Source: Glandiceps talaboti (lineage: Eukaryota; Hemichordata; Enteropneusta; Spengelidae). From it: a stretch of 64,000 nucleotides of DNA. The notes under the pieces are model-generated. The model was given only the letters and a program-made list of their open reading frames with translations. It did no database searches and was not told the DNA's origin. Position 1 is the first letter of the stretch. Every line of letters begins with the position of its first letter. The position numbers and the translations under genes were made by a program. Shown one piece after another: positions 1 through 10,682 of the stretch. The stretch covers positions 16,302,746 through 16,366,745 of the forward strand of contig NC_135555.1 in the NCBI RefSeq assembly GCF_964340395.1, read 5' to 3'.

Positions 1-205
1 AAGGGACAAGTATGACGACCATTAAAAGTATGGAAGTAGAATCTAGAGAGAATGCAAAGACTGGAGTAGGCTCTCTGCTGAAGCAAAAGCCATTAAGTCG
101 GTATCACCTTCATAGAATTCACAATATTCTTTCAAATGATTTATAAGAAAGTATAATACAGCCATTCACCCTCTCTTCTTTCTTTCCAGACTGTCGACAA
201 ACAAA
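1..205 (+). other. 5' flank and 5'-UTR intron end of the first NAT8-like gene
   Basis: No coding frame is supported here. A pyrimidine-rich tract (about 170-187) ends in CCAG at 186-189, a good 3' splice site 16 bases before the start codon at 206. The gene therefore probably has a non-coding first exon to the left of the window and an intron in its 5' UTR. The second NAT8-like gene shows the same arrangement. Confidence 0.6.
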
Positions 206-895
206 ATGAACGTTGAAAATCTTCAGAAGCTTACATACAAAACAACCGCAGGGGAGATCATTATTCGAAGTTTTTCAGAGGTCGATGGACAAGACGTGAG
301 AACTATGTTCTGTGCCGGAATGCTTGAGTACACATTCACTCTCTTTAAATCACAATTTCGCTACGGCTCAGTGTGGGCGAGTATCTTGGCAGGAATAATA
401 GCCTCGTGGTCGTTCTCCCAATCACCTTATGTTACCATGTTTGTTGTCATGGTAATAATGCTAGCCCTATACTTATCTTGTGTTGTCGAGAAGAAAAGGT
501 ACATTTCTAGTCGTCTTCAGTCTGATCTGAAAAACATAAAAGAATGCTACATAGATAAACCAAAGAATCATTTCTGGGTTGCCGAACACAATGGAAAAAT
601 AGTCGGTACTATATGTGTGAAAGAAGATGAATTAGATCCTACGAAAGCAGAGTTGCACACAATGAGTGTTTCGAATGAATACCGGAAACTAGGGTTAGCA
701 AGTAAATTGATAGATACCTTGGTAGACTTTGTTATTCAACATGGCTATCACGAGGTGTTCCTGAACACTATGTATGTAATGATACCGCCGAGAAGATTGT
801 ATGTGAAGAAGGGTTTCAAACTGTATAAGACAACACACGAGAGTACACTTTTTTGTCAATATGCCATAGTTTTTTATACAATGTCTTTGAAATGA
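206..895 (+). CDS. NAT8-family GNAT N-acetyltransferase (membrane-anchored), copy 1
   Basis: This 229-residue protein is encoded in one uninterrupted exon and matches the NAT8 type of the GNAT superfamily, which transfers acetyl from acetyl-CoA to an amine and is anchored in ER/Golgi membranes. A hydrophobic stretch at about residues 54-92 (SVWASILAG... to ...MLALYLSC) forms the one or two membrane segments typical of the family. The GNAT core follows: NHFWVAEHNGKIVGTI (121-136), the beta-4 strand AELHTMSV (148-155) and the acetyl-CoA loop EYRKLGLASKL (158-168, R/Q-x-x-G-x-G/A). The late segment PPRRLYVKKGFKL (194-206) matches the usual ARRLYxKxGF end of NAT8 proteins. Length is normal for the family. 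The start is the first in-frame ATG, just after a splice acceptor at 188-189. A paralogue lies 4 kb downstream on the other strand. The substrate (cysteine conjugate, lysine or other) cannot be told from sequence. Confidence 0.93.
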   Translation: MNVENLQKLTYKTTAGEIIIRSFSEVDGQDVRTMFCAGMLEYTFTLFKSQFRYGSVWASILAGIIASWSFSQSPYVTMFVVMVIMLALYLSCVVEKKRYISSRLQSDLKNIKECYIDKPKNHFWVAEHNGKIVGTICVKEDELDPTKAELHTMSVSNEYRKLGLASKLIDTLVDFVIQHGYHEVFLNTMYVMIPPRRLYVKKGFKLYKTTHESTLFCQYAIVFYTMSLK

Positions 896-1624
896 AGCAC
901 AAACATCGGTAACTTTAATACCAGTACCACGAGTTTCAATGTCTGCAGTATACAATTTCGTAGTTTCATTTCAATTCAGCCATGATGTCATATCTTCGCT
1001 TCGTGTTACAGTTTATCCTATTACAAGTTATATCTGAATACTTTGCTGAAGTTATCGGAGTAGATCTTTGCATTCACTGAAATCATCATGTAACACATAC
1101 GGTTCACATATACGCTGCCACAATTGTTTGGACCAACTATCAACTGCGGTCCACTCTGCACCCATTATTGAGATTTTCAAGTGAAGACTTACGACGTACC
1201 TTTTTCGAGAAGGCTTTATATATTTGTTACAGTTTTTATTTTAAAGCACCAGTGATCATTGCTTGATGGATTGTAACTGCTATATGTATCTCTTTATGAA
1301 ATCAAATCGAATCACATCGTATCATATCATATCATATCATATCATATATCATATCATGTCATATCATATCATATATCATGTCATATATCAAGTTAAAACT
1401 ATATGAAATTATATTAGTTGTCATTGATTTGTTTTACGCTGTAAAGTGACCCATTTTTTCTCTATATATTTACATTTCTTCATTTATGTATCAATGATTG
1501 ATGGGTTTGGTGTTCTAAGGGCATGTAACCCTGTTTATTGTCCATATTAGCTATCTCATGATCATATGCCATATACTAGTATTTACAAATTACACCGAAG
1601 AGGGCACACTAACTAAGTTCAAAC
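896..1624. other. 3' flank of NAT8-like copy 1, no gene seen
   Basis: This is AT-rich DNA after the stop codon with no supported exon. I see no AATAAA close to the stop; the first clear one lies at about 1767, inside a foldback element. The stretch contains the ATATC-type simple repeat listed separately. Confidence 0.5.
1312..1390. repeat. Imperfect (ATATC)n simple repeat
   Basis: About 79 bases of CATAT/CATATAT steps, with two interruptions by CATGT. Confidence 0.85.
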
Positions 1625-1935
1625 TTCATCATTTTATCGTCGGGCTCAACAACAATCTTACCATCAGTGGTACATTTTATCATCTGGCACAACAAAACTC
1701 TTACCAACCTCACAGCACCAAATTAAATTGTCCGAGTACCAACAGAGACATTTTGTCGAGTCAGACAATAAAATGTAGCAATGTAAGTAAGATGTTTTTA
1801 CCCGTACGATAAAATGTAGAAATGTTGGTATAAAGATTGTCGTTCGGCCAGGCGATAAAATCTAGCACCATTTGATCTTAAAGATACCGGCAGATAAAAT
1901 GTAGCAGTGTTGAGAATTTTGTCGAGCCTTGCGTT
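1625..1935. mobile_element. Foldback element with tandem subrepeats in its arms, copy 1
   Basis: The left half carries units in one orientation (ATTTTATCGTCGGGCTCAAC, then AATCTTACCA, then ACATTTTATCATCTGGCAC). The right half carries the same unit inverted (GACAATAAAATGTAGCAATG, ACGATAAAATGTAGAAATG, GGCGATAAAATCTAGCACC, GCAGATAAAATGTAGCAGTG). The unit is about 40-45 bases long. Two further copies with the same two-way arrangement lie at about 4.5 and 16 kb. There is no coding capacity, so it is probably a non-autonomous DNA element. Confidence 0.7.
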
Positions 1936-3885
1936 TCGTTTATGGTTTCGCGATTTTTATTTTATTTGAAGTACAGTAAAGGGTGAACACGAGAAGAAAA
2001 CTTAAATCCACCTAATACAGTAATAAATCGTAACCCTTTGTACTTTCACACGACTGACATTTGAATTGTGATAGAAGAAGGAATGACCATTCCTTAACCG
2101 CAGACCGCCACAATAAAAGGGTTTCTGAGTGAAGAGGGAAGGGGGCGAAAATCAAGGAAACTATCACAGCAATTTTAGAAAGTTTTGTATTGTTTGAAGT
2201 TGTTTCATCATGTGTTTTAGTTGTAAACAAAATCATGCTATATTTATATAGTTCCAGTTTGCCTTGTGTGTATAAATTCCCCATTTCCTCTTTCCACTTG
2301 TGTTGTGTTTGTGTGGTGTGTGTGTGTGTGTGTGTGTGTGTGTCTGTCTGTCTGTCTGTCTGACTGCTTGTGTATGTGTGTGTGCCTTCATACGTGCCAG
2401 GATGTCATTCCATAGAGGTTAGAGAGTCCCTCTCGAACGTCTAGGGTCTCTCCTCTTTCATGAAAGATTCAATTACATTATTGCGGTGTTCTTTCCACAA
2501 CAACAGTATTGAATAATGCTTGTGAACTCTTCACCAAGTCTTCTGTGACTCAGATATCAGCCATTCATTACTCATGTTTTTATCATACGTCCCGTATAGT
2601 CATTTCTTTACTTACATAATTTAGACGCAGTCTTTGTTGATGCTCCATAGCCTGGCCACACTTCATACACTCTATTCACCCCATCGGTGCCATCTACAGT
2701 CTATCCTTGCACTATATGGGGCTACATTAGATTCGTGTGTATATACCTCCATCTTTGATCATACATTAACGGTTACAAATAACTAACGTACATTTTGTTC
2801 TGTTTTCTGTTTTCATAACCATGCCAACCCATATTTAATATTAGATTGACATAATGTGGAGACTGGAACAACATAGCAAATAATGAGTAAAGCATGTTAC
2901 ACGTAGATTTGTCACCAGCTATATTAGCAGGAATGCTTCAAAGATCAACAGTTGTAGTGTAACGGGAGTGATTGTGAAGGGTCCTAACCTATAGGGAACA
3001 ACCTGAAACTAGGCCACGTCGTCTGAAAAGCTTTCTACCATTAGGGAGCCTTCGGTAACTACATAGGGGGTGAAGGGCTCACTTTTTACAAATCATTTCT
3101 CGATGGACGACCATATTTCATAAATGGGATAAGAGGAAGTCATATTATTTTTTGACACATTGTATTTTCTAACTTAAATTTTGTGTAATATCTTTTTTAT
3201 TTTGGACACTGTGTTATCAGAACATGTCAATCAAATAGCTGCGAACAAAAATGTAGTGAATCACACTTATCAGTTGTGATGTGAGGAGTGTGTCTCACAT
3301 ATTATAGAAAAGTTTTTTATTCAGTGTCATACATCAATAAGTGTTTACAAGACAAGTGTACTGCCAAGCTGGCGTGTGTGATCAAATTTACCCCTTGATA
3401 CACTGAACGCGTCATAGTACATTAAGTTTATCAACCGACGTGGCGTAATTCCAAGTTGTTTCCCTTAGGTCATAACCATTCACACTAGCTCTTGGCGTAC
3501 TACAACTGTTAGTGCTTGAGGCACTGCTGCTATAGCCTGTACCGGACCAGTCGCCATTCCCTCTATGGCTGAAGCGGGGGACTGAAGCTAGTAAAGGTCA
3601 TGACGTATAGTCTGCACTACATGTTATCAATAGCAGCTGTTGCCTATGTACAATGGTCTAAACTTTGTCTGAACTGTGCAAAACTGAGATGGCAGTGTCA
3701 CATGCTTTCTCTCTCCTCTACAAGACATTGCAGGCCAGTCAAGCCATAAGCACAGGATATATTTCACCTGTCACAGATGAAAGGTCCAATTCGGATTAAA
3801 ATTCAAATTTAAGTGTGAAAATTGTTGTCTCGCAGAGCAATAGGAAACATAATCCTGTGTAAAAAAATCATCCCATGTAATCTTT
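1936..3885. other. Gene-free stretch between NAT8-like copy 1 and the pseudogene
   Basis: No exon, RNA gene or mobile element could be supported. The only obvious structure is the GT/CTGT repeat near 2.3 kb. Open frames here are short and have no recognisable protein character. Confidence 0.45.
2306..2367. repeat. (GT)n followed by (CTGT)n
   Basis: A GT dinucleotide run passes directly into CTGT tetranucleotides, about 60 bases in all. Confidence 0.9.
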
Positions 3886-3990
3886 ATGGTTGATCTGATA
3901 ACACTAAACTTGATGGCAATAATGGTGTCATTGTGGCTATTTCAATCACCCTATATTATCAAGGTTGCTGTCATGGTTGTCATGCTAGCT
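3886..3990 (+). pseudogene. NAT8-like fragment: membrane segment only, cut off by (ATAC)n
   Basis: The frame from 3886 reads into LMAIMVSLWLFQSPYIIKVA and VMVVMLA. It aligns with residues about 60-87 of the intact copy at 206 (LAGIIASWSFSQSPYVTMFV, VMVIMLA), sharing SPY, the V-V-V-M-V core and MLA. At the DNA level the runs TCAATCACC, GTTGTCATG and ATGCTAGC are shared. Directly after ATGCTAGCTAC the sequence becomes a long ACAT array, and no part of the acetyl-CoA domain follows it. Nothing of the N-terminal region is recognisable upstream. The fragment lies between the two intact genes in the orientation of copy 1 and is best read as the remnant of a third tandem member. Confidence 0.75.
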
Positions 3991-4150
3991 ACATACATAC
4001 ATACATACATACATACATACATACATACATACATACATACGTACGTACGTACGTACGTACATGCATACATACATACATACATACATACATACATACATAC
4101 ATACATACATACATTATAAACATTAATACATACATACATTAATACATACA
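3988..4150. repeat. (ACAT)n array with an ACGT block
   Basis: About 160 bases of ACAT units with a central run of ACGT. It begins exactly where the NAT8-like fragment stops being alignable. Confidence 0.95.
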
Positions 4151-4479
4151 TTAATTATGTCAATTTCTGCATCAATAAAATCACAATGAATTCGATAAAA
4201 CAGTCGTCCTTGGGTTTAATGACTATTATAGTCTGGTTATTAAACTATTGTACATTAACATGACTTTTGTTTGCATAGATATTGAAATGATATAGTTCAT
4301 AAAAAAAAAATTCGATATTTTTTATCTTCATTATTTAGCTTGTCCTTTGGTTGGCCAATTACATCATATGATTACGCCCTCTTTAGTTCAATACAAACAT
4401 ATATACATTTGTAAAAGGCAACACAACACTTTCACTGGAATGAATATCCGGGCTGCAAATGAAATAATTTCACTTGAAA
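4151..4479. other. Short gene-free stretch
   Basis: AT-rich. The NAT8-like homology does not resume after the array, and no other feature is visible. Confidence 0.4.
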
Positions 4480-4722
4480 CAGCCGAGTGTCATCTGACTC
4501 GACAAACATTACAACAACACTGCAACATTTCAATTTCTGGCTCGACAGAAATTTTGCTCATTTTGGTACAATTCATCGTCTCATGTGACAATATCTTACA
4601 AACATTAGTACAAAAATCTACTTATAGGTAAGTACCTTTACAATAGGGATTAAAGTGTAGTATACTTAGCAAGAGTTTTTGACGATAACATAAAAGTCTA
4701 GCAATGGTAGCAAGATTTCACC
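4480..4722. mobile_element. Foldback element with subrepeats, copy 2
   Basis: The left half has CTCGACAAACATTACAACA and TTCTGGCTCGACAGAAATTT; the right half has the inverted unit (GACGATAACATAAAAGTC, TAGCAATGGTAGCAAGATTT). It is more diverged than the copy at 1625 but has the same inverted arms built from short tandem units. Confidence 0.6.
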
Positions 4723-4928
4723 TCTATTGTTGTAATACTCATGGGACGTAGCTGACAATTATTAGATGCACACTGAATATTCATCATTCCTATAAGGGCG
4801 TATTACCTTTATATAAATATTCATGAATCTTGTATTTATTTTATTTATTATGTACACACAACGACGGACGGACGAACACACAAAATGTGATATCCACTAC
4901 ATTACTTCTTTTTTCGAGAGGTGTAAAT

Positions 4929-5131
4929 GTGTGTGTATGTATGTATGTATGTATGTATGTATGTATGTATGTATGTATGTATGAATTACGTATGTATGTA
5001 TGTATGTATGTATGTATGTATGTGTGTGTGTGTATGTGTATGTATGTATGTGTATGTATGTATGTATGTGTGTGTGTGTGGGGGGGGGTATGTCTGTAGT
5101 GTGTGTCTATGTGTGTGTGTGTGTGTGTGTG
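4929..5131. repeat. (ATGT)n/(GT)n microsatellite next to the 3' end of NAT8-like copy 2
   Basis: About 200 bases of ATGT and GT runs with a G9 tract near 5080-5088. It ends about 25 bases from the stop codon of the minus-strand gene. The cysteine/tyrosine/methionine open frames across it are translation artefacts. Confidence 0.95.
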
Positions 5132-5156
5132 ATCCCTTCATATGTATATCATTTAT

Positions 5157-5864
5157 TTAATCTTTTTTATTCTTTATAATATCCTCACACAATACCATTG
5201 AATATAAACAAAGGTCATTAAAGACAGGATATTGGAATACACTGTGCACATACGATAACTTGAAGTCCTTTCTTTCATACAGCCTTCTTGCAGGACACAT
5301 TGCATAACCTGTCTGTAGAATTAGTTTGCGATAGTTATTGTGCATGGCAAAGTCTATTACAGCGTTGACTAGTTTACTCCCAATTCCTAAATTACGGTAA
5401 CCCTTAGCAACATTCATTGTCTTCAACTCCGCTGTGTCAAAGTCTTTTTCGCATTGCTTCAAACAGACGATACCGACCACCTTCCCGTTATATTCAGCAA
5501 CCCAAAAATGATGCCGTTGTACAGCCATGTAATATTTCTCGATATCCTTCAGATCTGTCCTGAGACGCTCAAAGTAATATATTACATAAGAAGCATGGCA
5601 CAGTAAGTATGTCAGTGGCAGGACTGCCAGAGAAGTAAACAACGTCACCAAAAGGGATTGCCAAACCCACCAGGACATAACGATTGCTGTGAGAATAATT
5701 ATCCATGTCGAAATCTTGTGTAAAAGCGCCTTGAAATGACCAACAGTGTGTCCTGTTACCCCTGTCCAGAAAATATCTTCGACACGTTGTTTATCTGTAT
5801 TTGTAAATCCTCGGACAATCACGTGATCACTTTTCTCGCCATAAAGAACTGAATCTGAAGACAT
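5157..5864 (-). CDS. NAT8-family GNAT N-acetyltransferase (membrane-anchored), copy 2
   Basis: This 235-residue protein is encoded in one exon on the minus strand and is a clear paralogue of the gene at 206. Hydrophobic membrane segments span about residues 52-98. The GNAT core reads HHFWVAEYNGKVVGIVCL (118-135), AELKTMNV (145-152), then the acetyl-CoA loop GYRNLGIGSKL (155-165), which keeps the canonical R-N-L-G-I-G, and PARRLYERKDFKL (191-203). The ATG follows directly after a good acceptor on this strand (TTGCACTTTGTTTAATAG), so the gene very likely has a non-coding upstream exon, as in copy 1. An AATAAA on the minus strand overlaps the stop codon (about 5152-5157) and could serve as the poly(A) signal. 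The two genes face each other. Family assignment is firm; the substrate is unknown. Confidence 0.93.
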   Translation of the reverse strand: MSSDSVLYGEKSDHVIVRGFTNTDKQRVEDIFWTGVTGHTVGHFKALLHKISTWIIILTAIVMSWWVWQSLLVTLFTSLAVLPLTYLLCHASYVIYYFERLRTDLKDIEKYYMAVQRHHFWVAEYNGKVVGIVCLKQCEKDFDTAELKTMNVAKGYRNLGIGSKLVNAVIDFAMHNNYRKLILQTGYAMCPARRLYERKDFKLSYVHSVFQYPVFNDLCLYSMVLCEDIIKNKKD

Positions 5865-5943
5865 CTATTAAACAAAGTGCAAATACAAATGATGACTGTA
5901 TAAAAGCAACTACACAAACCTTGACATAACATAACTTAAGACG

Positions 5944-5987
5944 AATGTATGTATGTATGTATGTATGTATGTATGTATGTATGTATG
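5944..5987. repeat. (ATGT)n microsatellite
   Basis: About 44 bases of ATGT units upstream of NAT8-like copy 2. Confidence 0.9.
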
Positions 5988-6039
5988 AAGGTTGTCAGTA
6001 GCGATTTGATTGACATGGTATGATATTACGGTATATAAT

Positions 6040-6061
6040 CTAACCCTAACCCTAACCCTAG
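6040..6061. repeat. Short interstitial telomere-type repeat (CCCTAA)3
   Basis: Three-plus CTAACC units in a row. This is the animal telomere hexamer but far too short to be a chromosome end; it may be chance or a repair scar. Confidence 0.7.
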
Positions 6062-7230
6062 CTCTAACTGGTGTAGCAGTAGTATGATGCCAAATTTCCC
6101 CAAAAATGAAAAATTAGTAAAATTTGACCCCTTATACCATTTTCTATAATATGGCCCTTTTCCGAGAACCGATTTGTAAATGTGAACCACCCCCTAATGC
6201 CCTAGGTCTCCCCTTGTAATTACTGTAGGCTCCCTAAAGTCATCATCGTCATTAATGTCATCATCATTTCGTACCTCCAGTTGATAGAGTTCAACAACCT
6301 GTAGAAAGTTAATACATGCCACGGTTTATTGTCCTTTATGTGTGCAATGTGTGGACAGGGAAGGAACTTACCTTCTGGATAAGACGAGCAAGCCTCCTGG
6401 GCTGGCACCCGATTGTTCCTTAAGGTTAATAGGGTATATCTGCGGCGACGATATGATATTCAGTCATACCGTGATGGAGGGGAGCTGTACAGGGGACTTT
6501 ATTACGTAATACCGTGAGAGTGGTACACAATAAATGCTTTGTGCAATTGATCTGTAGAACCAAACACTTGCATGTCTTGAATTTCGTGAATGTGTCACCA
6601 AGCAACCAATCAATGAAAGCTATTTGTTTGTTATGTAGAATATATTGTTCATAGTTCCATGGAAGGATCACCTACACAAAAAGTGCTTTATCGGCTACTT
6701 ATTTTATTGGTAATACCTTTACAAACAAAGTATTGATGGGTGATACACTTCCATGGATAGTACAATATAGTGGCTTTGGAACGGTAAAATGGACCATCGT
6801 GAACAGGGACCAAGGCTACCAAATACTGGCATACATTCTATACCAGGTTCGGAGAGAAATATAAATTAACACATCGTCGCAAACCACGACCTCTTTTACG
6901 GCGCCGTCCGTCGTTCGCAGTGTCGCTGAAGAAATAACAGCTCTGGTTTGCGAGAATGAAAATAAACCTTGCATAAATAAATCATCGGGTGATCAAGGTC
7001 CGAAGTAGACGGATCGAAATGTTTCCAATTTACCGTTCCAAAATAACTACATTTTACTGTCCTTTTATGTACTGGATGAAGGTGCTTTATAACGTTCTCA
7101 AAAACACTGAACAAATAAACCAATACCACGGAAGACCATATTACAATTGTACGATCCTGCTCTACTAACAATAATTGTTTCTTTGCAGACGAGGTTTATC
7201 CTGTTCCCTTAACAATTTTTTTCCCTGTAG
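6062..7230. other. Gene-free stretch upstream of NAT8-like copy 2
   Basis: Several minus-strand frames are open but lack recognisable domains or matched splice sites. The non-coding first exon of NAT8-like copy 2 may lie here on the minus strand, but I cannot place it. Confidence 0.35.

Positions 7231-7283
<53 letters not shown>
7231..7283. repeat. (GTTA)n microsatellite
   Basis: About 53 bases of AGTT/GTTA units. Confidence 0.95.
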
Positions 7284-7284
<1 letters not shown>

Positions 7285-7564
7285 AATAGTTAGATAATTT
7301 CAGTAAAACAACAAGATTGACAGCACAGATATAGAAATGAAAACTGGTACAAGTTGTTAAATTACTTGGATAACCCGCAAAATCAAAGACGTGTCCCGTG
7401 GGGTCCATACAATAATTCAAGATAGTGGCGGGATTAGCAAAGGTGTTTAACTACATGGAATGGGAAAGAATAACAGAAGTAGGGAACACGTGGAGGCAAA
7501 CTATACATTGTAGTTTCTTTGCCAATAATGTTTTCTCTGTAACAGTTCCTGATATTTATTTGAA

Positions 7565-7946
7565 TAGTTACTTATTTCTCTATCTTATGGGTCATTTCTC
7601 TATCTTGTGGGTTATTTCTCTATCTTATTCGTTATTTCTCTATCTTATGGGTTATTTTTCTATCGTATGGGTTATTCCTCTATCTTATGGGTCAATGCTC
7701 TATCTTATCGGTTATTTCTCTATTTTATGGTTTATGTCTCTATCTTATGTGTTATTTCTCTATCTTATGGGTTATTTCTCTATCTTATGGGTTATTTCTC
7801 TATCTTGTGGGTTATTTCTCTATCGTATGGATTATTTCTCTATCTTATGGGGCTACAGCTCTATCTTATGGGTTGTATCTCTGTCTTATGGGCTATTTTA
7901 TCTTATGGGCTATTGCTCTATATTGTGGGTTATTTCTCTATCTTAT
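7565..7946. repeat. 20-bp minisatellite, about 19 units
   Basis: The unit is TATTTCTCTATCTTATGGGT with mainly single-base variants (CGTATGG, CTTGTGG, CTTATTC) and length change near the right end. Because 20 is not a multiple of 3, the array is open in several frames and gives spurious proteins rich in YLMGYFSILW. Confidence 0.95.
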
Positions 7947-8025
7947 AACAATTTGAACAAATTACAGGTCGTTCATTCTCGCATGTCGCTCCCAAACTAT
8001 GGAACTCTTTACCTGTCTTCTGCCT

Positions 8026-8028
8026 GCC

Positions 8029-8081
<53 letters not shown>

Positions 8082-8212
8082 GCCTACCTGTCTGTCTGAT
8101 TGTTTGTTTGTTTGTTTCTGTATGTGTGTGTTTGTTTGTTTGTTTGTTTGTCGGCCTGTCTGTTGTTTCTGTGTGTGTGTTTGTCTGCCTGTCTGTCTGT
8201 CAACACAGTATC
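8026..8212. repeat. (CTGT)n and (TTTG)n compound microsatellite
   Basis: A long CTGT run is followed by TTTG runs and short GT runs, all on the same purine/pyrimidine strand. Confidence 0.95.
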
Positions 8213-8409
8213 TCAAAAACTACTTTATCAATTTAAATAAATAGAGTTTGGGTAATCATGCTATATCATAAGAATGCAAGTTTCAAAATTAATATAATTT
8301 GGTGCATAGGCAATCTGATTAAAATCTGATGTAATGAATACAGCGCAGTTTCATTATATACCTCTATATCCTTCAATTATTGTCATTCGTTTTCGATTTT
8401 GTTGTTTGA

Positions 8410-8418
8410 GACAGAGAC

Positions 8419-8501
<83 letters not shown>

Positions 8502-8502
8502 C
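8410..8502. repeat. (ACAG)n then (AG)n then G9
   Basis: ACAG tetranucleotides pass into a long AG run ending in a G tract at about 8493-8501. Confidence 0.95.
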
Positions 8503-10416
8503 TGATTCTACATCTGATACGATGCCATATGGGGGTTCACGTTCAAATCCTTCACGTATGTGTAGCCAATATAATTCTGCCTGCCAATTACTACTCACGA
8601 ATTGGTGCTGGTAATAAACAGACCCACCAACGCAATGACAATGACATCGTTGTCTGCATTCTGCGCTCGGGTTCTGATGGAACAGAGCATTCTGAGGATG
8701 AGATACTGCACCCATATGTTTCGGCGTAAGACGTGTTCTCATTGGTTGAGTAGGTTACTCAGGAACTCCTGGGGTATTGTGTCAGATGTAGGAATACGGC
8801 ACACACTTACACACGAGGAACAAAAAAAAACAAATGACAATTAACGTAAGCAGTAGATTTTCATCAAAGTGGTGCATACATTGATGATAACAAAATGCAT
8901 GTGTCGTATAAAGCATGTTGGTGTAGCTTAATGATTCATTTGCACATTGAATTTATTCTCTTTCTCTAATTAGGCAACATTGTAATTATGAACTCTTCAA
9001 ATTCCAGTTTGGTACAATTATGCCAATTATGGAGTACAACATGTATAATAGATATCTGCGAATTTTATATTCCGACATTGTGTAGGACGAAAACTTTGTG
9101 GAAGGCATTCAGTTTACATCTGGTAGGCAGATGCAACTGGCACTTGTTCTCAATATAGCCTGTCACAAATGTTTTATTGTCGCAATATACTAGTATACAA
9201 GACACTGTTATCAATTATAATCCCTTTGTGTCCAAGACAGTAAAACTGCTTCTAAATATCTGATAACACAATAACTGGTAATACTGTCTTGCCAGCAGGA
9301 TGGATTTCAATGTAGCGATGTTGTGGCCTAATGGGACCTTTCATTCATTACAATCATTAACTCACGAAGGATTCATAGACCACGATTCGTCCCCCGGTAA
9401 AGATAAGAGCAATCAATCGAATTACCATAGATAGGCCAAGGTCAGTGTTGTTCTGCAAAGGTTAATAGACATTTTGGTATTGTATTTCAACTAACATAAT
9501 ATTGTTGTGAAAGAAAATTAAATTGAAGTGCAGGAAACGGCCAAGCTGCTTTCAAAATGCTGCCGCCGATTCCTGTTTGTAGAACACAGTGCGATTAGGT
9601 GTGTATGGCTAGATGGAGTAGATCACAGATGTACACTAGAGTTAAGCCATGGAGAGCTTCATATGTTAACAGTAAAATGAACTGGTAACCAATGCAGACT
9701 GATACGAACTGGAGAAAAGGTTCAAACTTCTTGGTACAAGTGATGATCCTTGCCTGATATTTTAGTATATGTACGTGCATAAACATGATATGTAGAGTGA
9801 GTCCTCACATGTTCTAACAGATCATTTGACATGCTTTATTATTCATTATTTGTGCATACTACAAATATAATGCGAATTTATTTTTTATCATTTCACAACT
9901 ATATTAGTGACGTTCTTTTGACAATAAATTTGACTCCTATACTATCATATTGTGATAAAAGTAATGTATAACCTTATTACAGTGCTATTCTACTATCACC
10001 AGAGTGACTCAATAAATTGCAATATCAAACCAAACTGTCACCATATGGCATCAAAACACACGGAATTATGTCAACACATCCAGACATGACATGGTTTTAA
10101 TTGAGAGAAATCGTTTAATATGCAATGTGATTTCTAATGTTCTAATTGGGTATTGTTCATATAAATCCATGTGTTACTTTGATCCCAAATTTTACAACCC
10201 TCGAAAAAAGACTAGTGAGTTTAATTTGCTTGAATGGAGTGAGCCAAGGAAAGACTTCACGCAAACACAAACGTAGGTCACAACAATACAATTATACAAC
10301 TGATACGAAAACAACAGGGGCCACCGCGGATGTCGGTTCACATGGTGCTGTTATTAGTTTGTTTATATCTTTGGAAGTTATAATGTAACAGTAACAATCG
10401 GATTCCATCACACGGT
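8503..10416. other. Gene-free stretch; possible small foldback near 8.5-8.8 kb
   Basis: CTACATCTGATACGATGCC near 8509 is repeated, inverted and diverged, near 8780-8795 (TGTCAGATGTAGGAATACGG), so 8503-8800 may be a decayed foldback. GTTCAAATCC at about 8541 resembles a Pol III B box but has no convincing A box. The rest holds nothing I can support. Confidence 0.3.
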
Positions 10417-10682
10417 TGTTGGTCGCCGAGTGGTTAAATTAACCACTTGCCTCTTACCACTGCGGTCGGCGTTCGAACCCATTCAGGTAAATTTACCACA
10501 CTGTAAGTATGGAGAGTGTTGTTCATTTTGGCTCTACCGAACAACGCATGTTTTCCCTTGGTACTCTGGTTTCCTCCTGCATTAATACTGAACCCATGAG
10601 GGATGGCCCTCACTGGACTTCTTGGGAGATAAGTGTTTAATGTAGTATAAATAAAGATTATTGTCATTATTATCATAATATG
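10417..10682 (+). mobile_element. tRNA-derived SINE
   Basis: The 5' part is tRNA-like: GGTCGCCGAGTGGTTAA (10421-10437) fits a Pol III A box and GTTCGAACCC (10471-10480) is a near-perfect B box, with the spacing expected of a leucine/serine-like tRNA head. A roughly 150-base non-tRNA body follows, and the tail is AAATAAAGATTATTGTCATT followed by ATTATTATC. Head, body and short simple tail are the hallmarks of a SINE. Target duplications are not obvious. The head is too decayed (poor acceptor stem) to be a working tRNA gene. Confidence 0.75.

Noticed and set aside
4725-4800. Extra copy of the 56.2-kb foldback (GCACACTGAATATTCAT)
   Set aside because: Only about 20 bases match, so it is noted as a shared motif but is too short to call an element.
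7425-8099. 224-codon frame rich in YLMGYFSILW, resembling a membrane protein
   Set aside because: It is a 20-bp minisatellite read in rotating frames; three overlapping frames give the same peptide, so there is no coding constraint.
10417-10490. tRNA gene
   Set aside because: A and B boxes are present, but the acceptor and anticodon stems do not pair, and a SINE body and tail follow.
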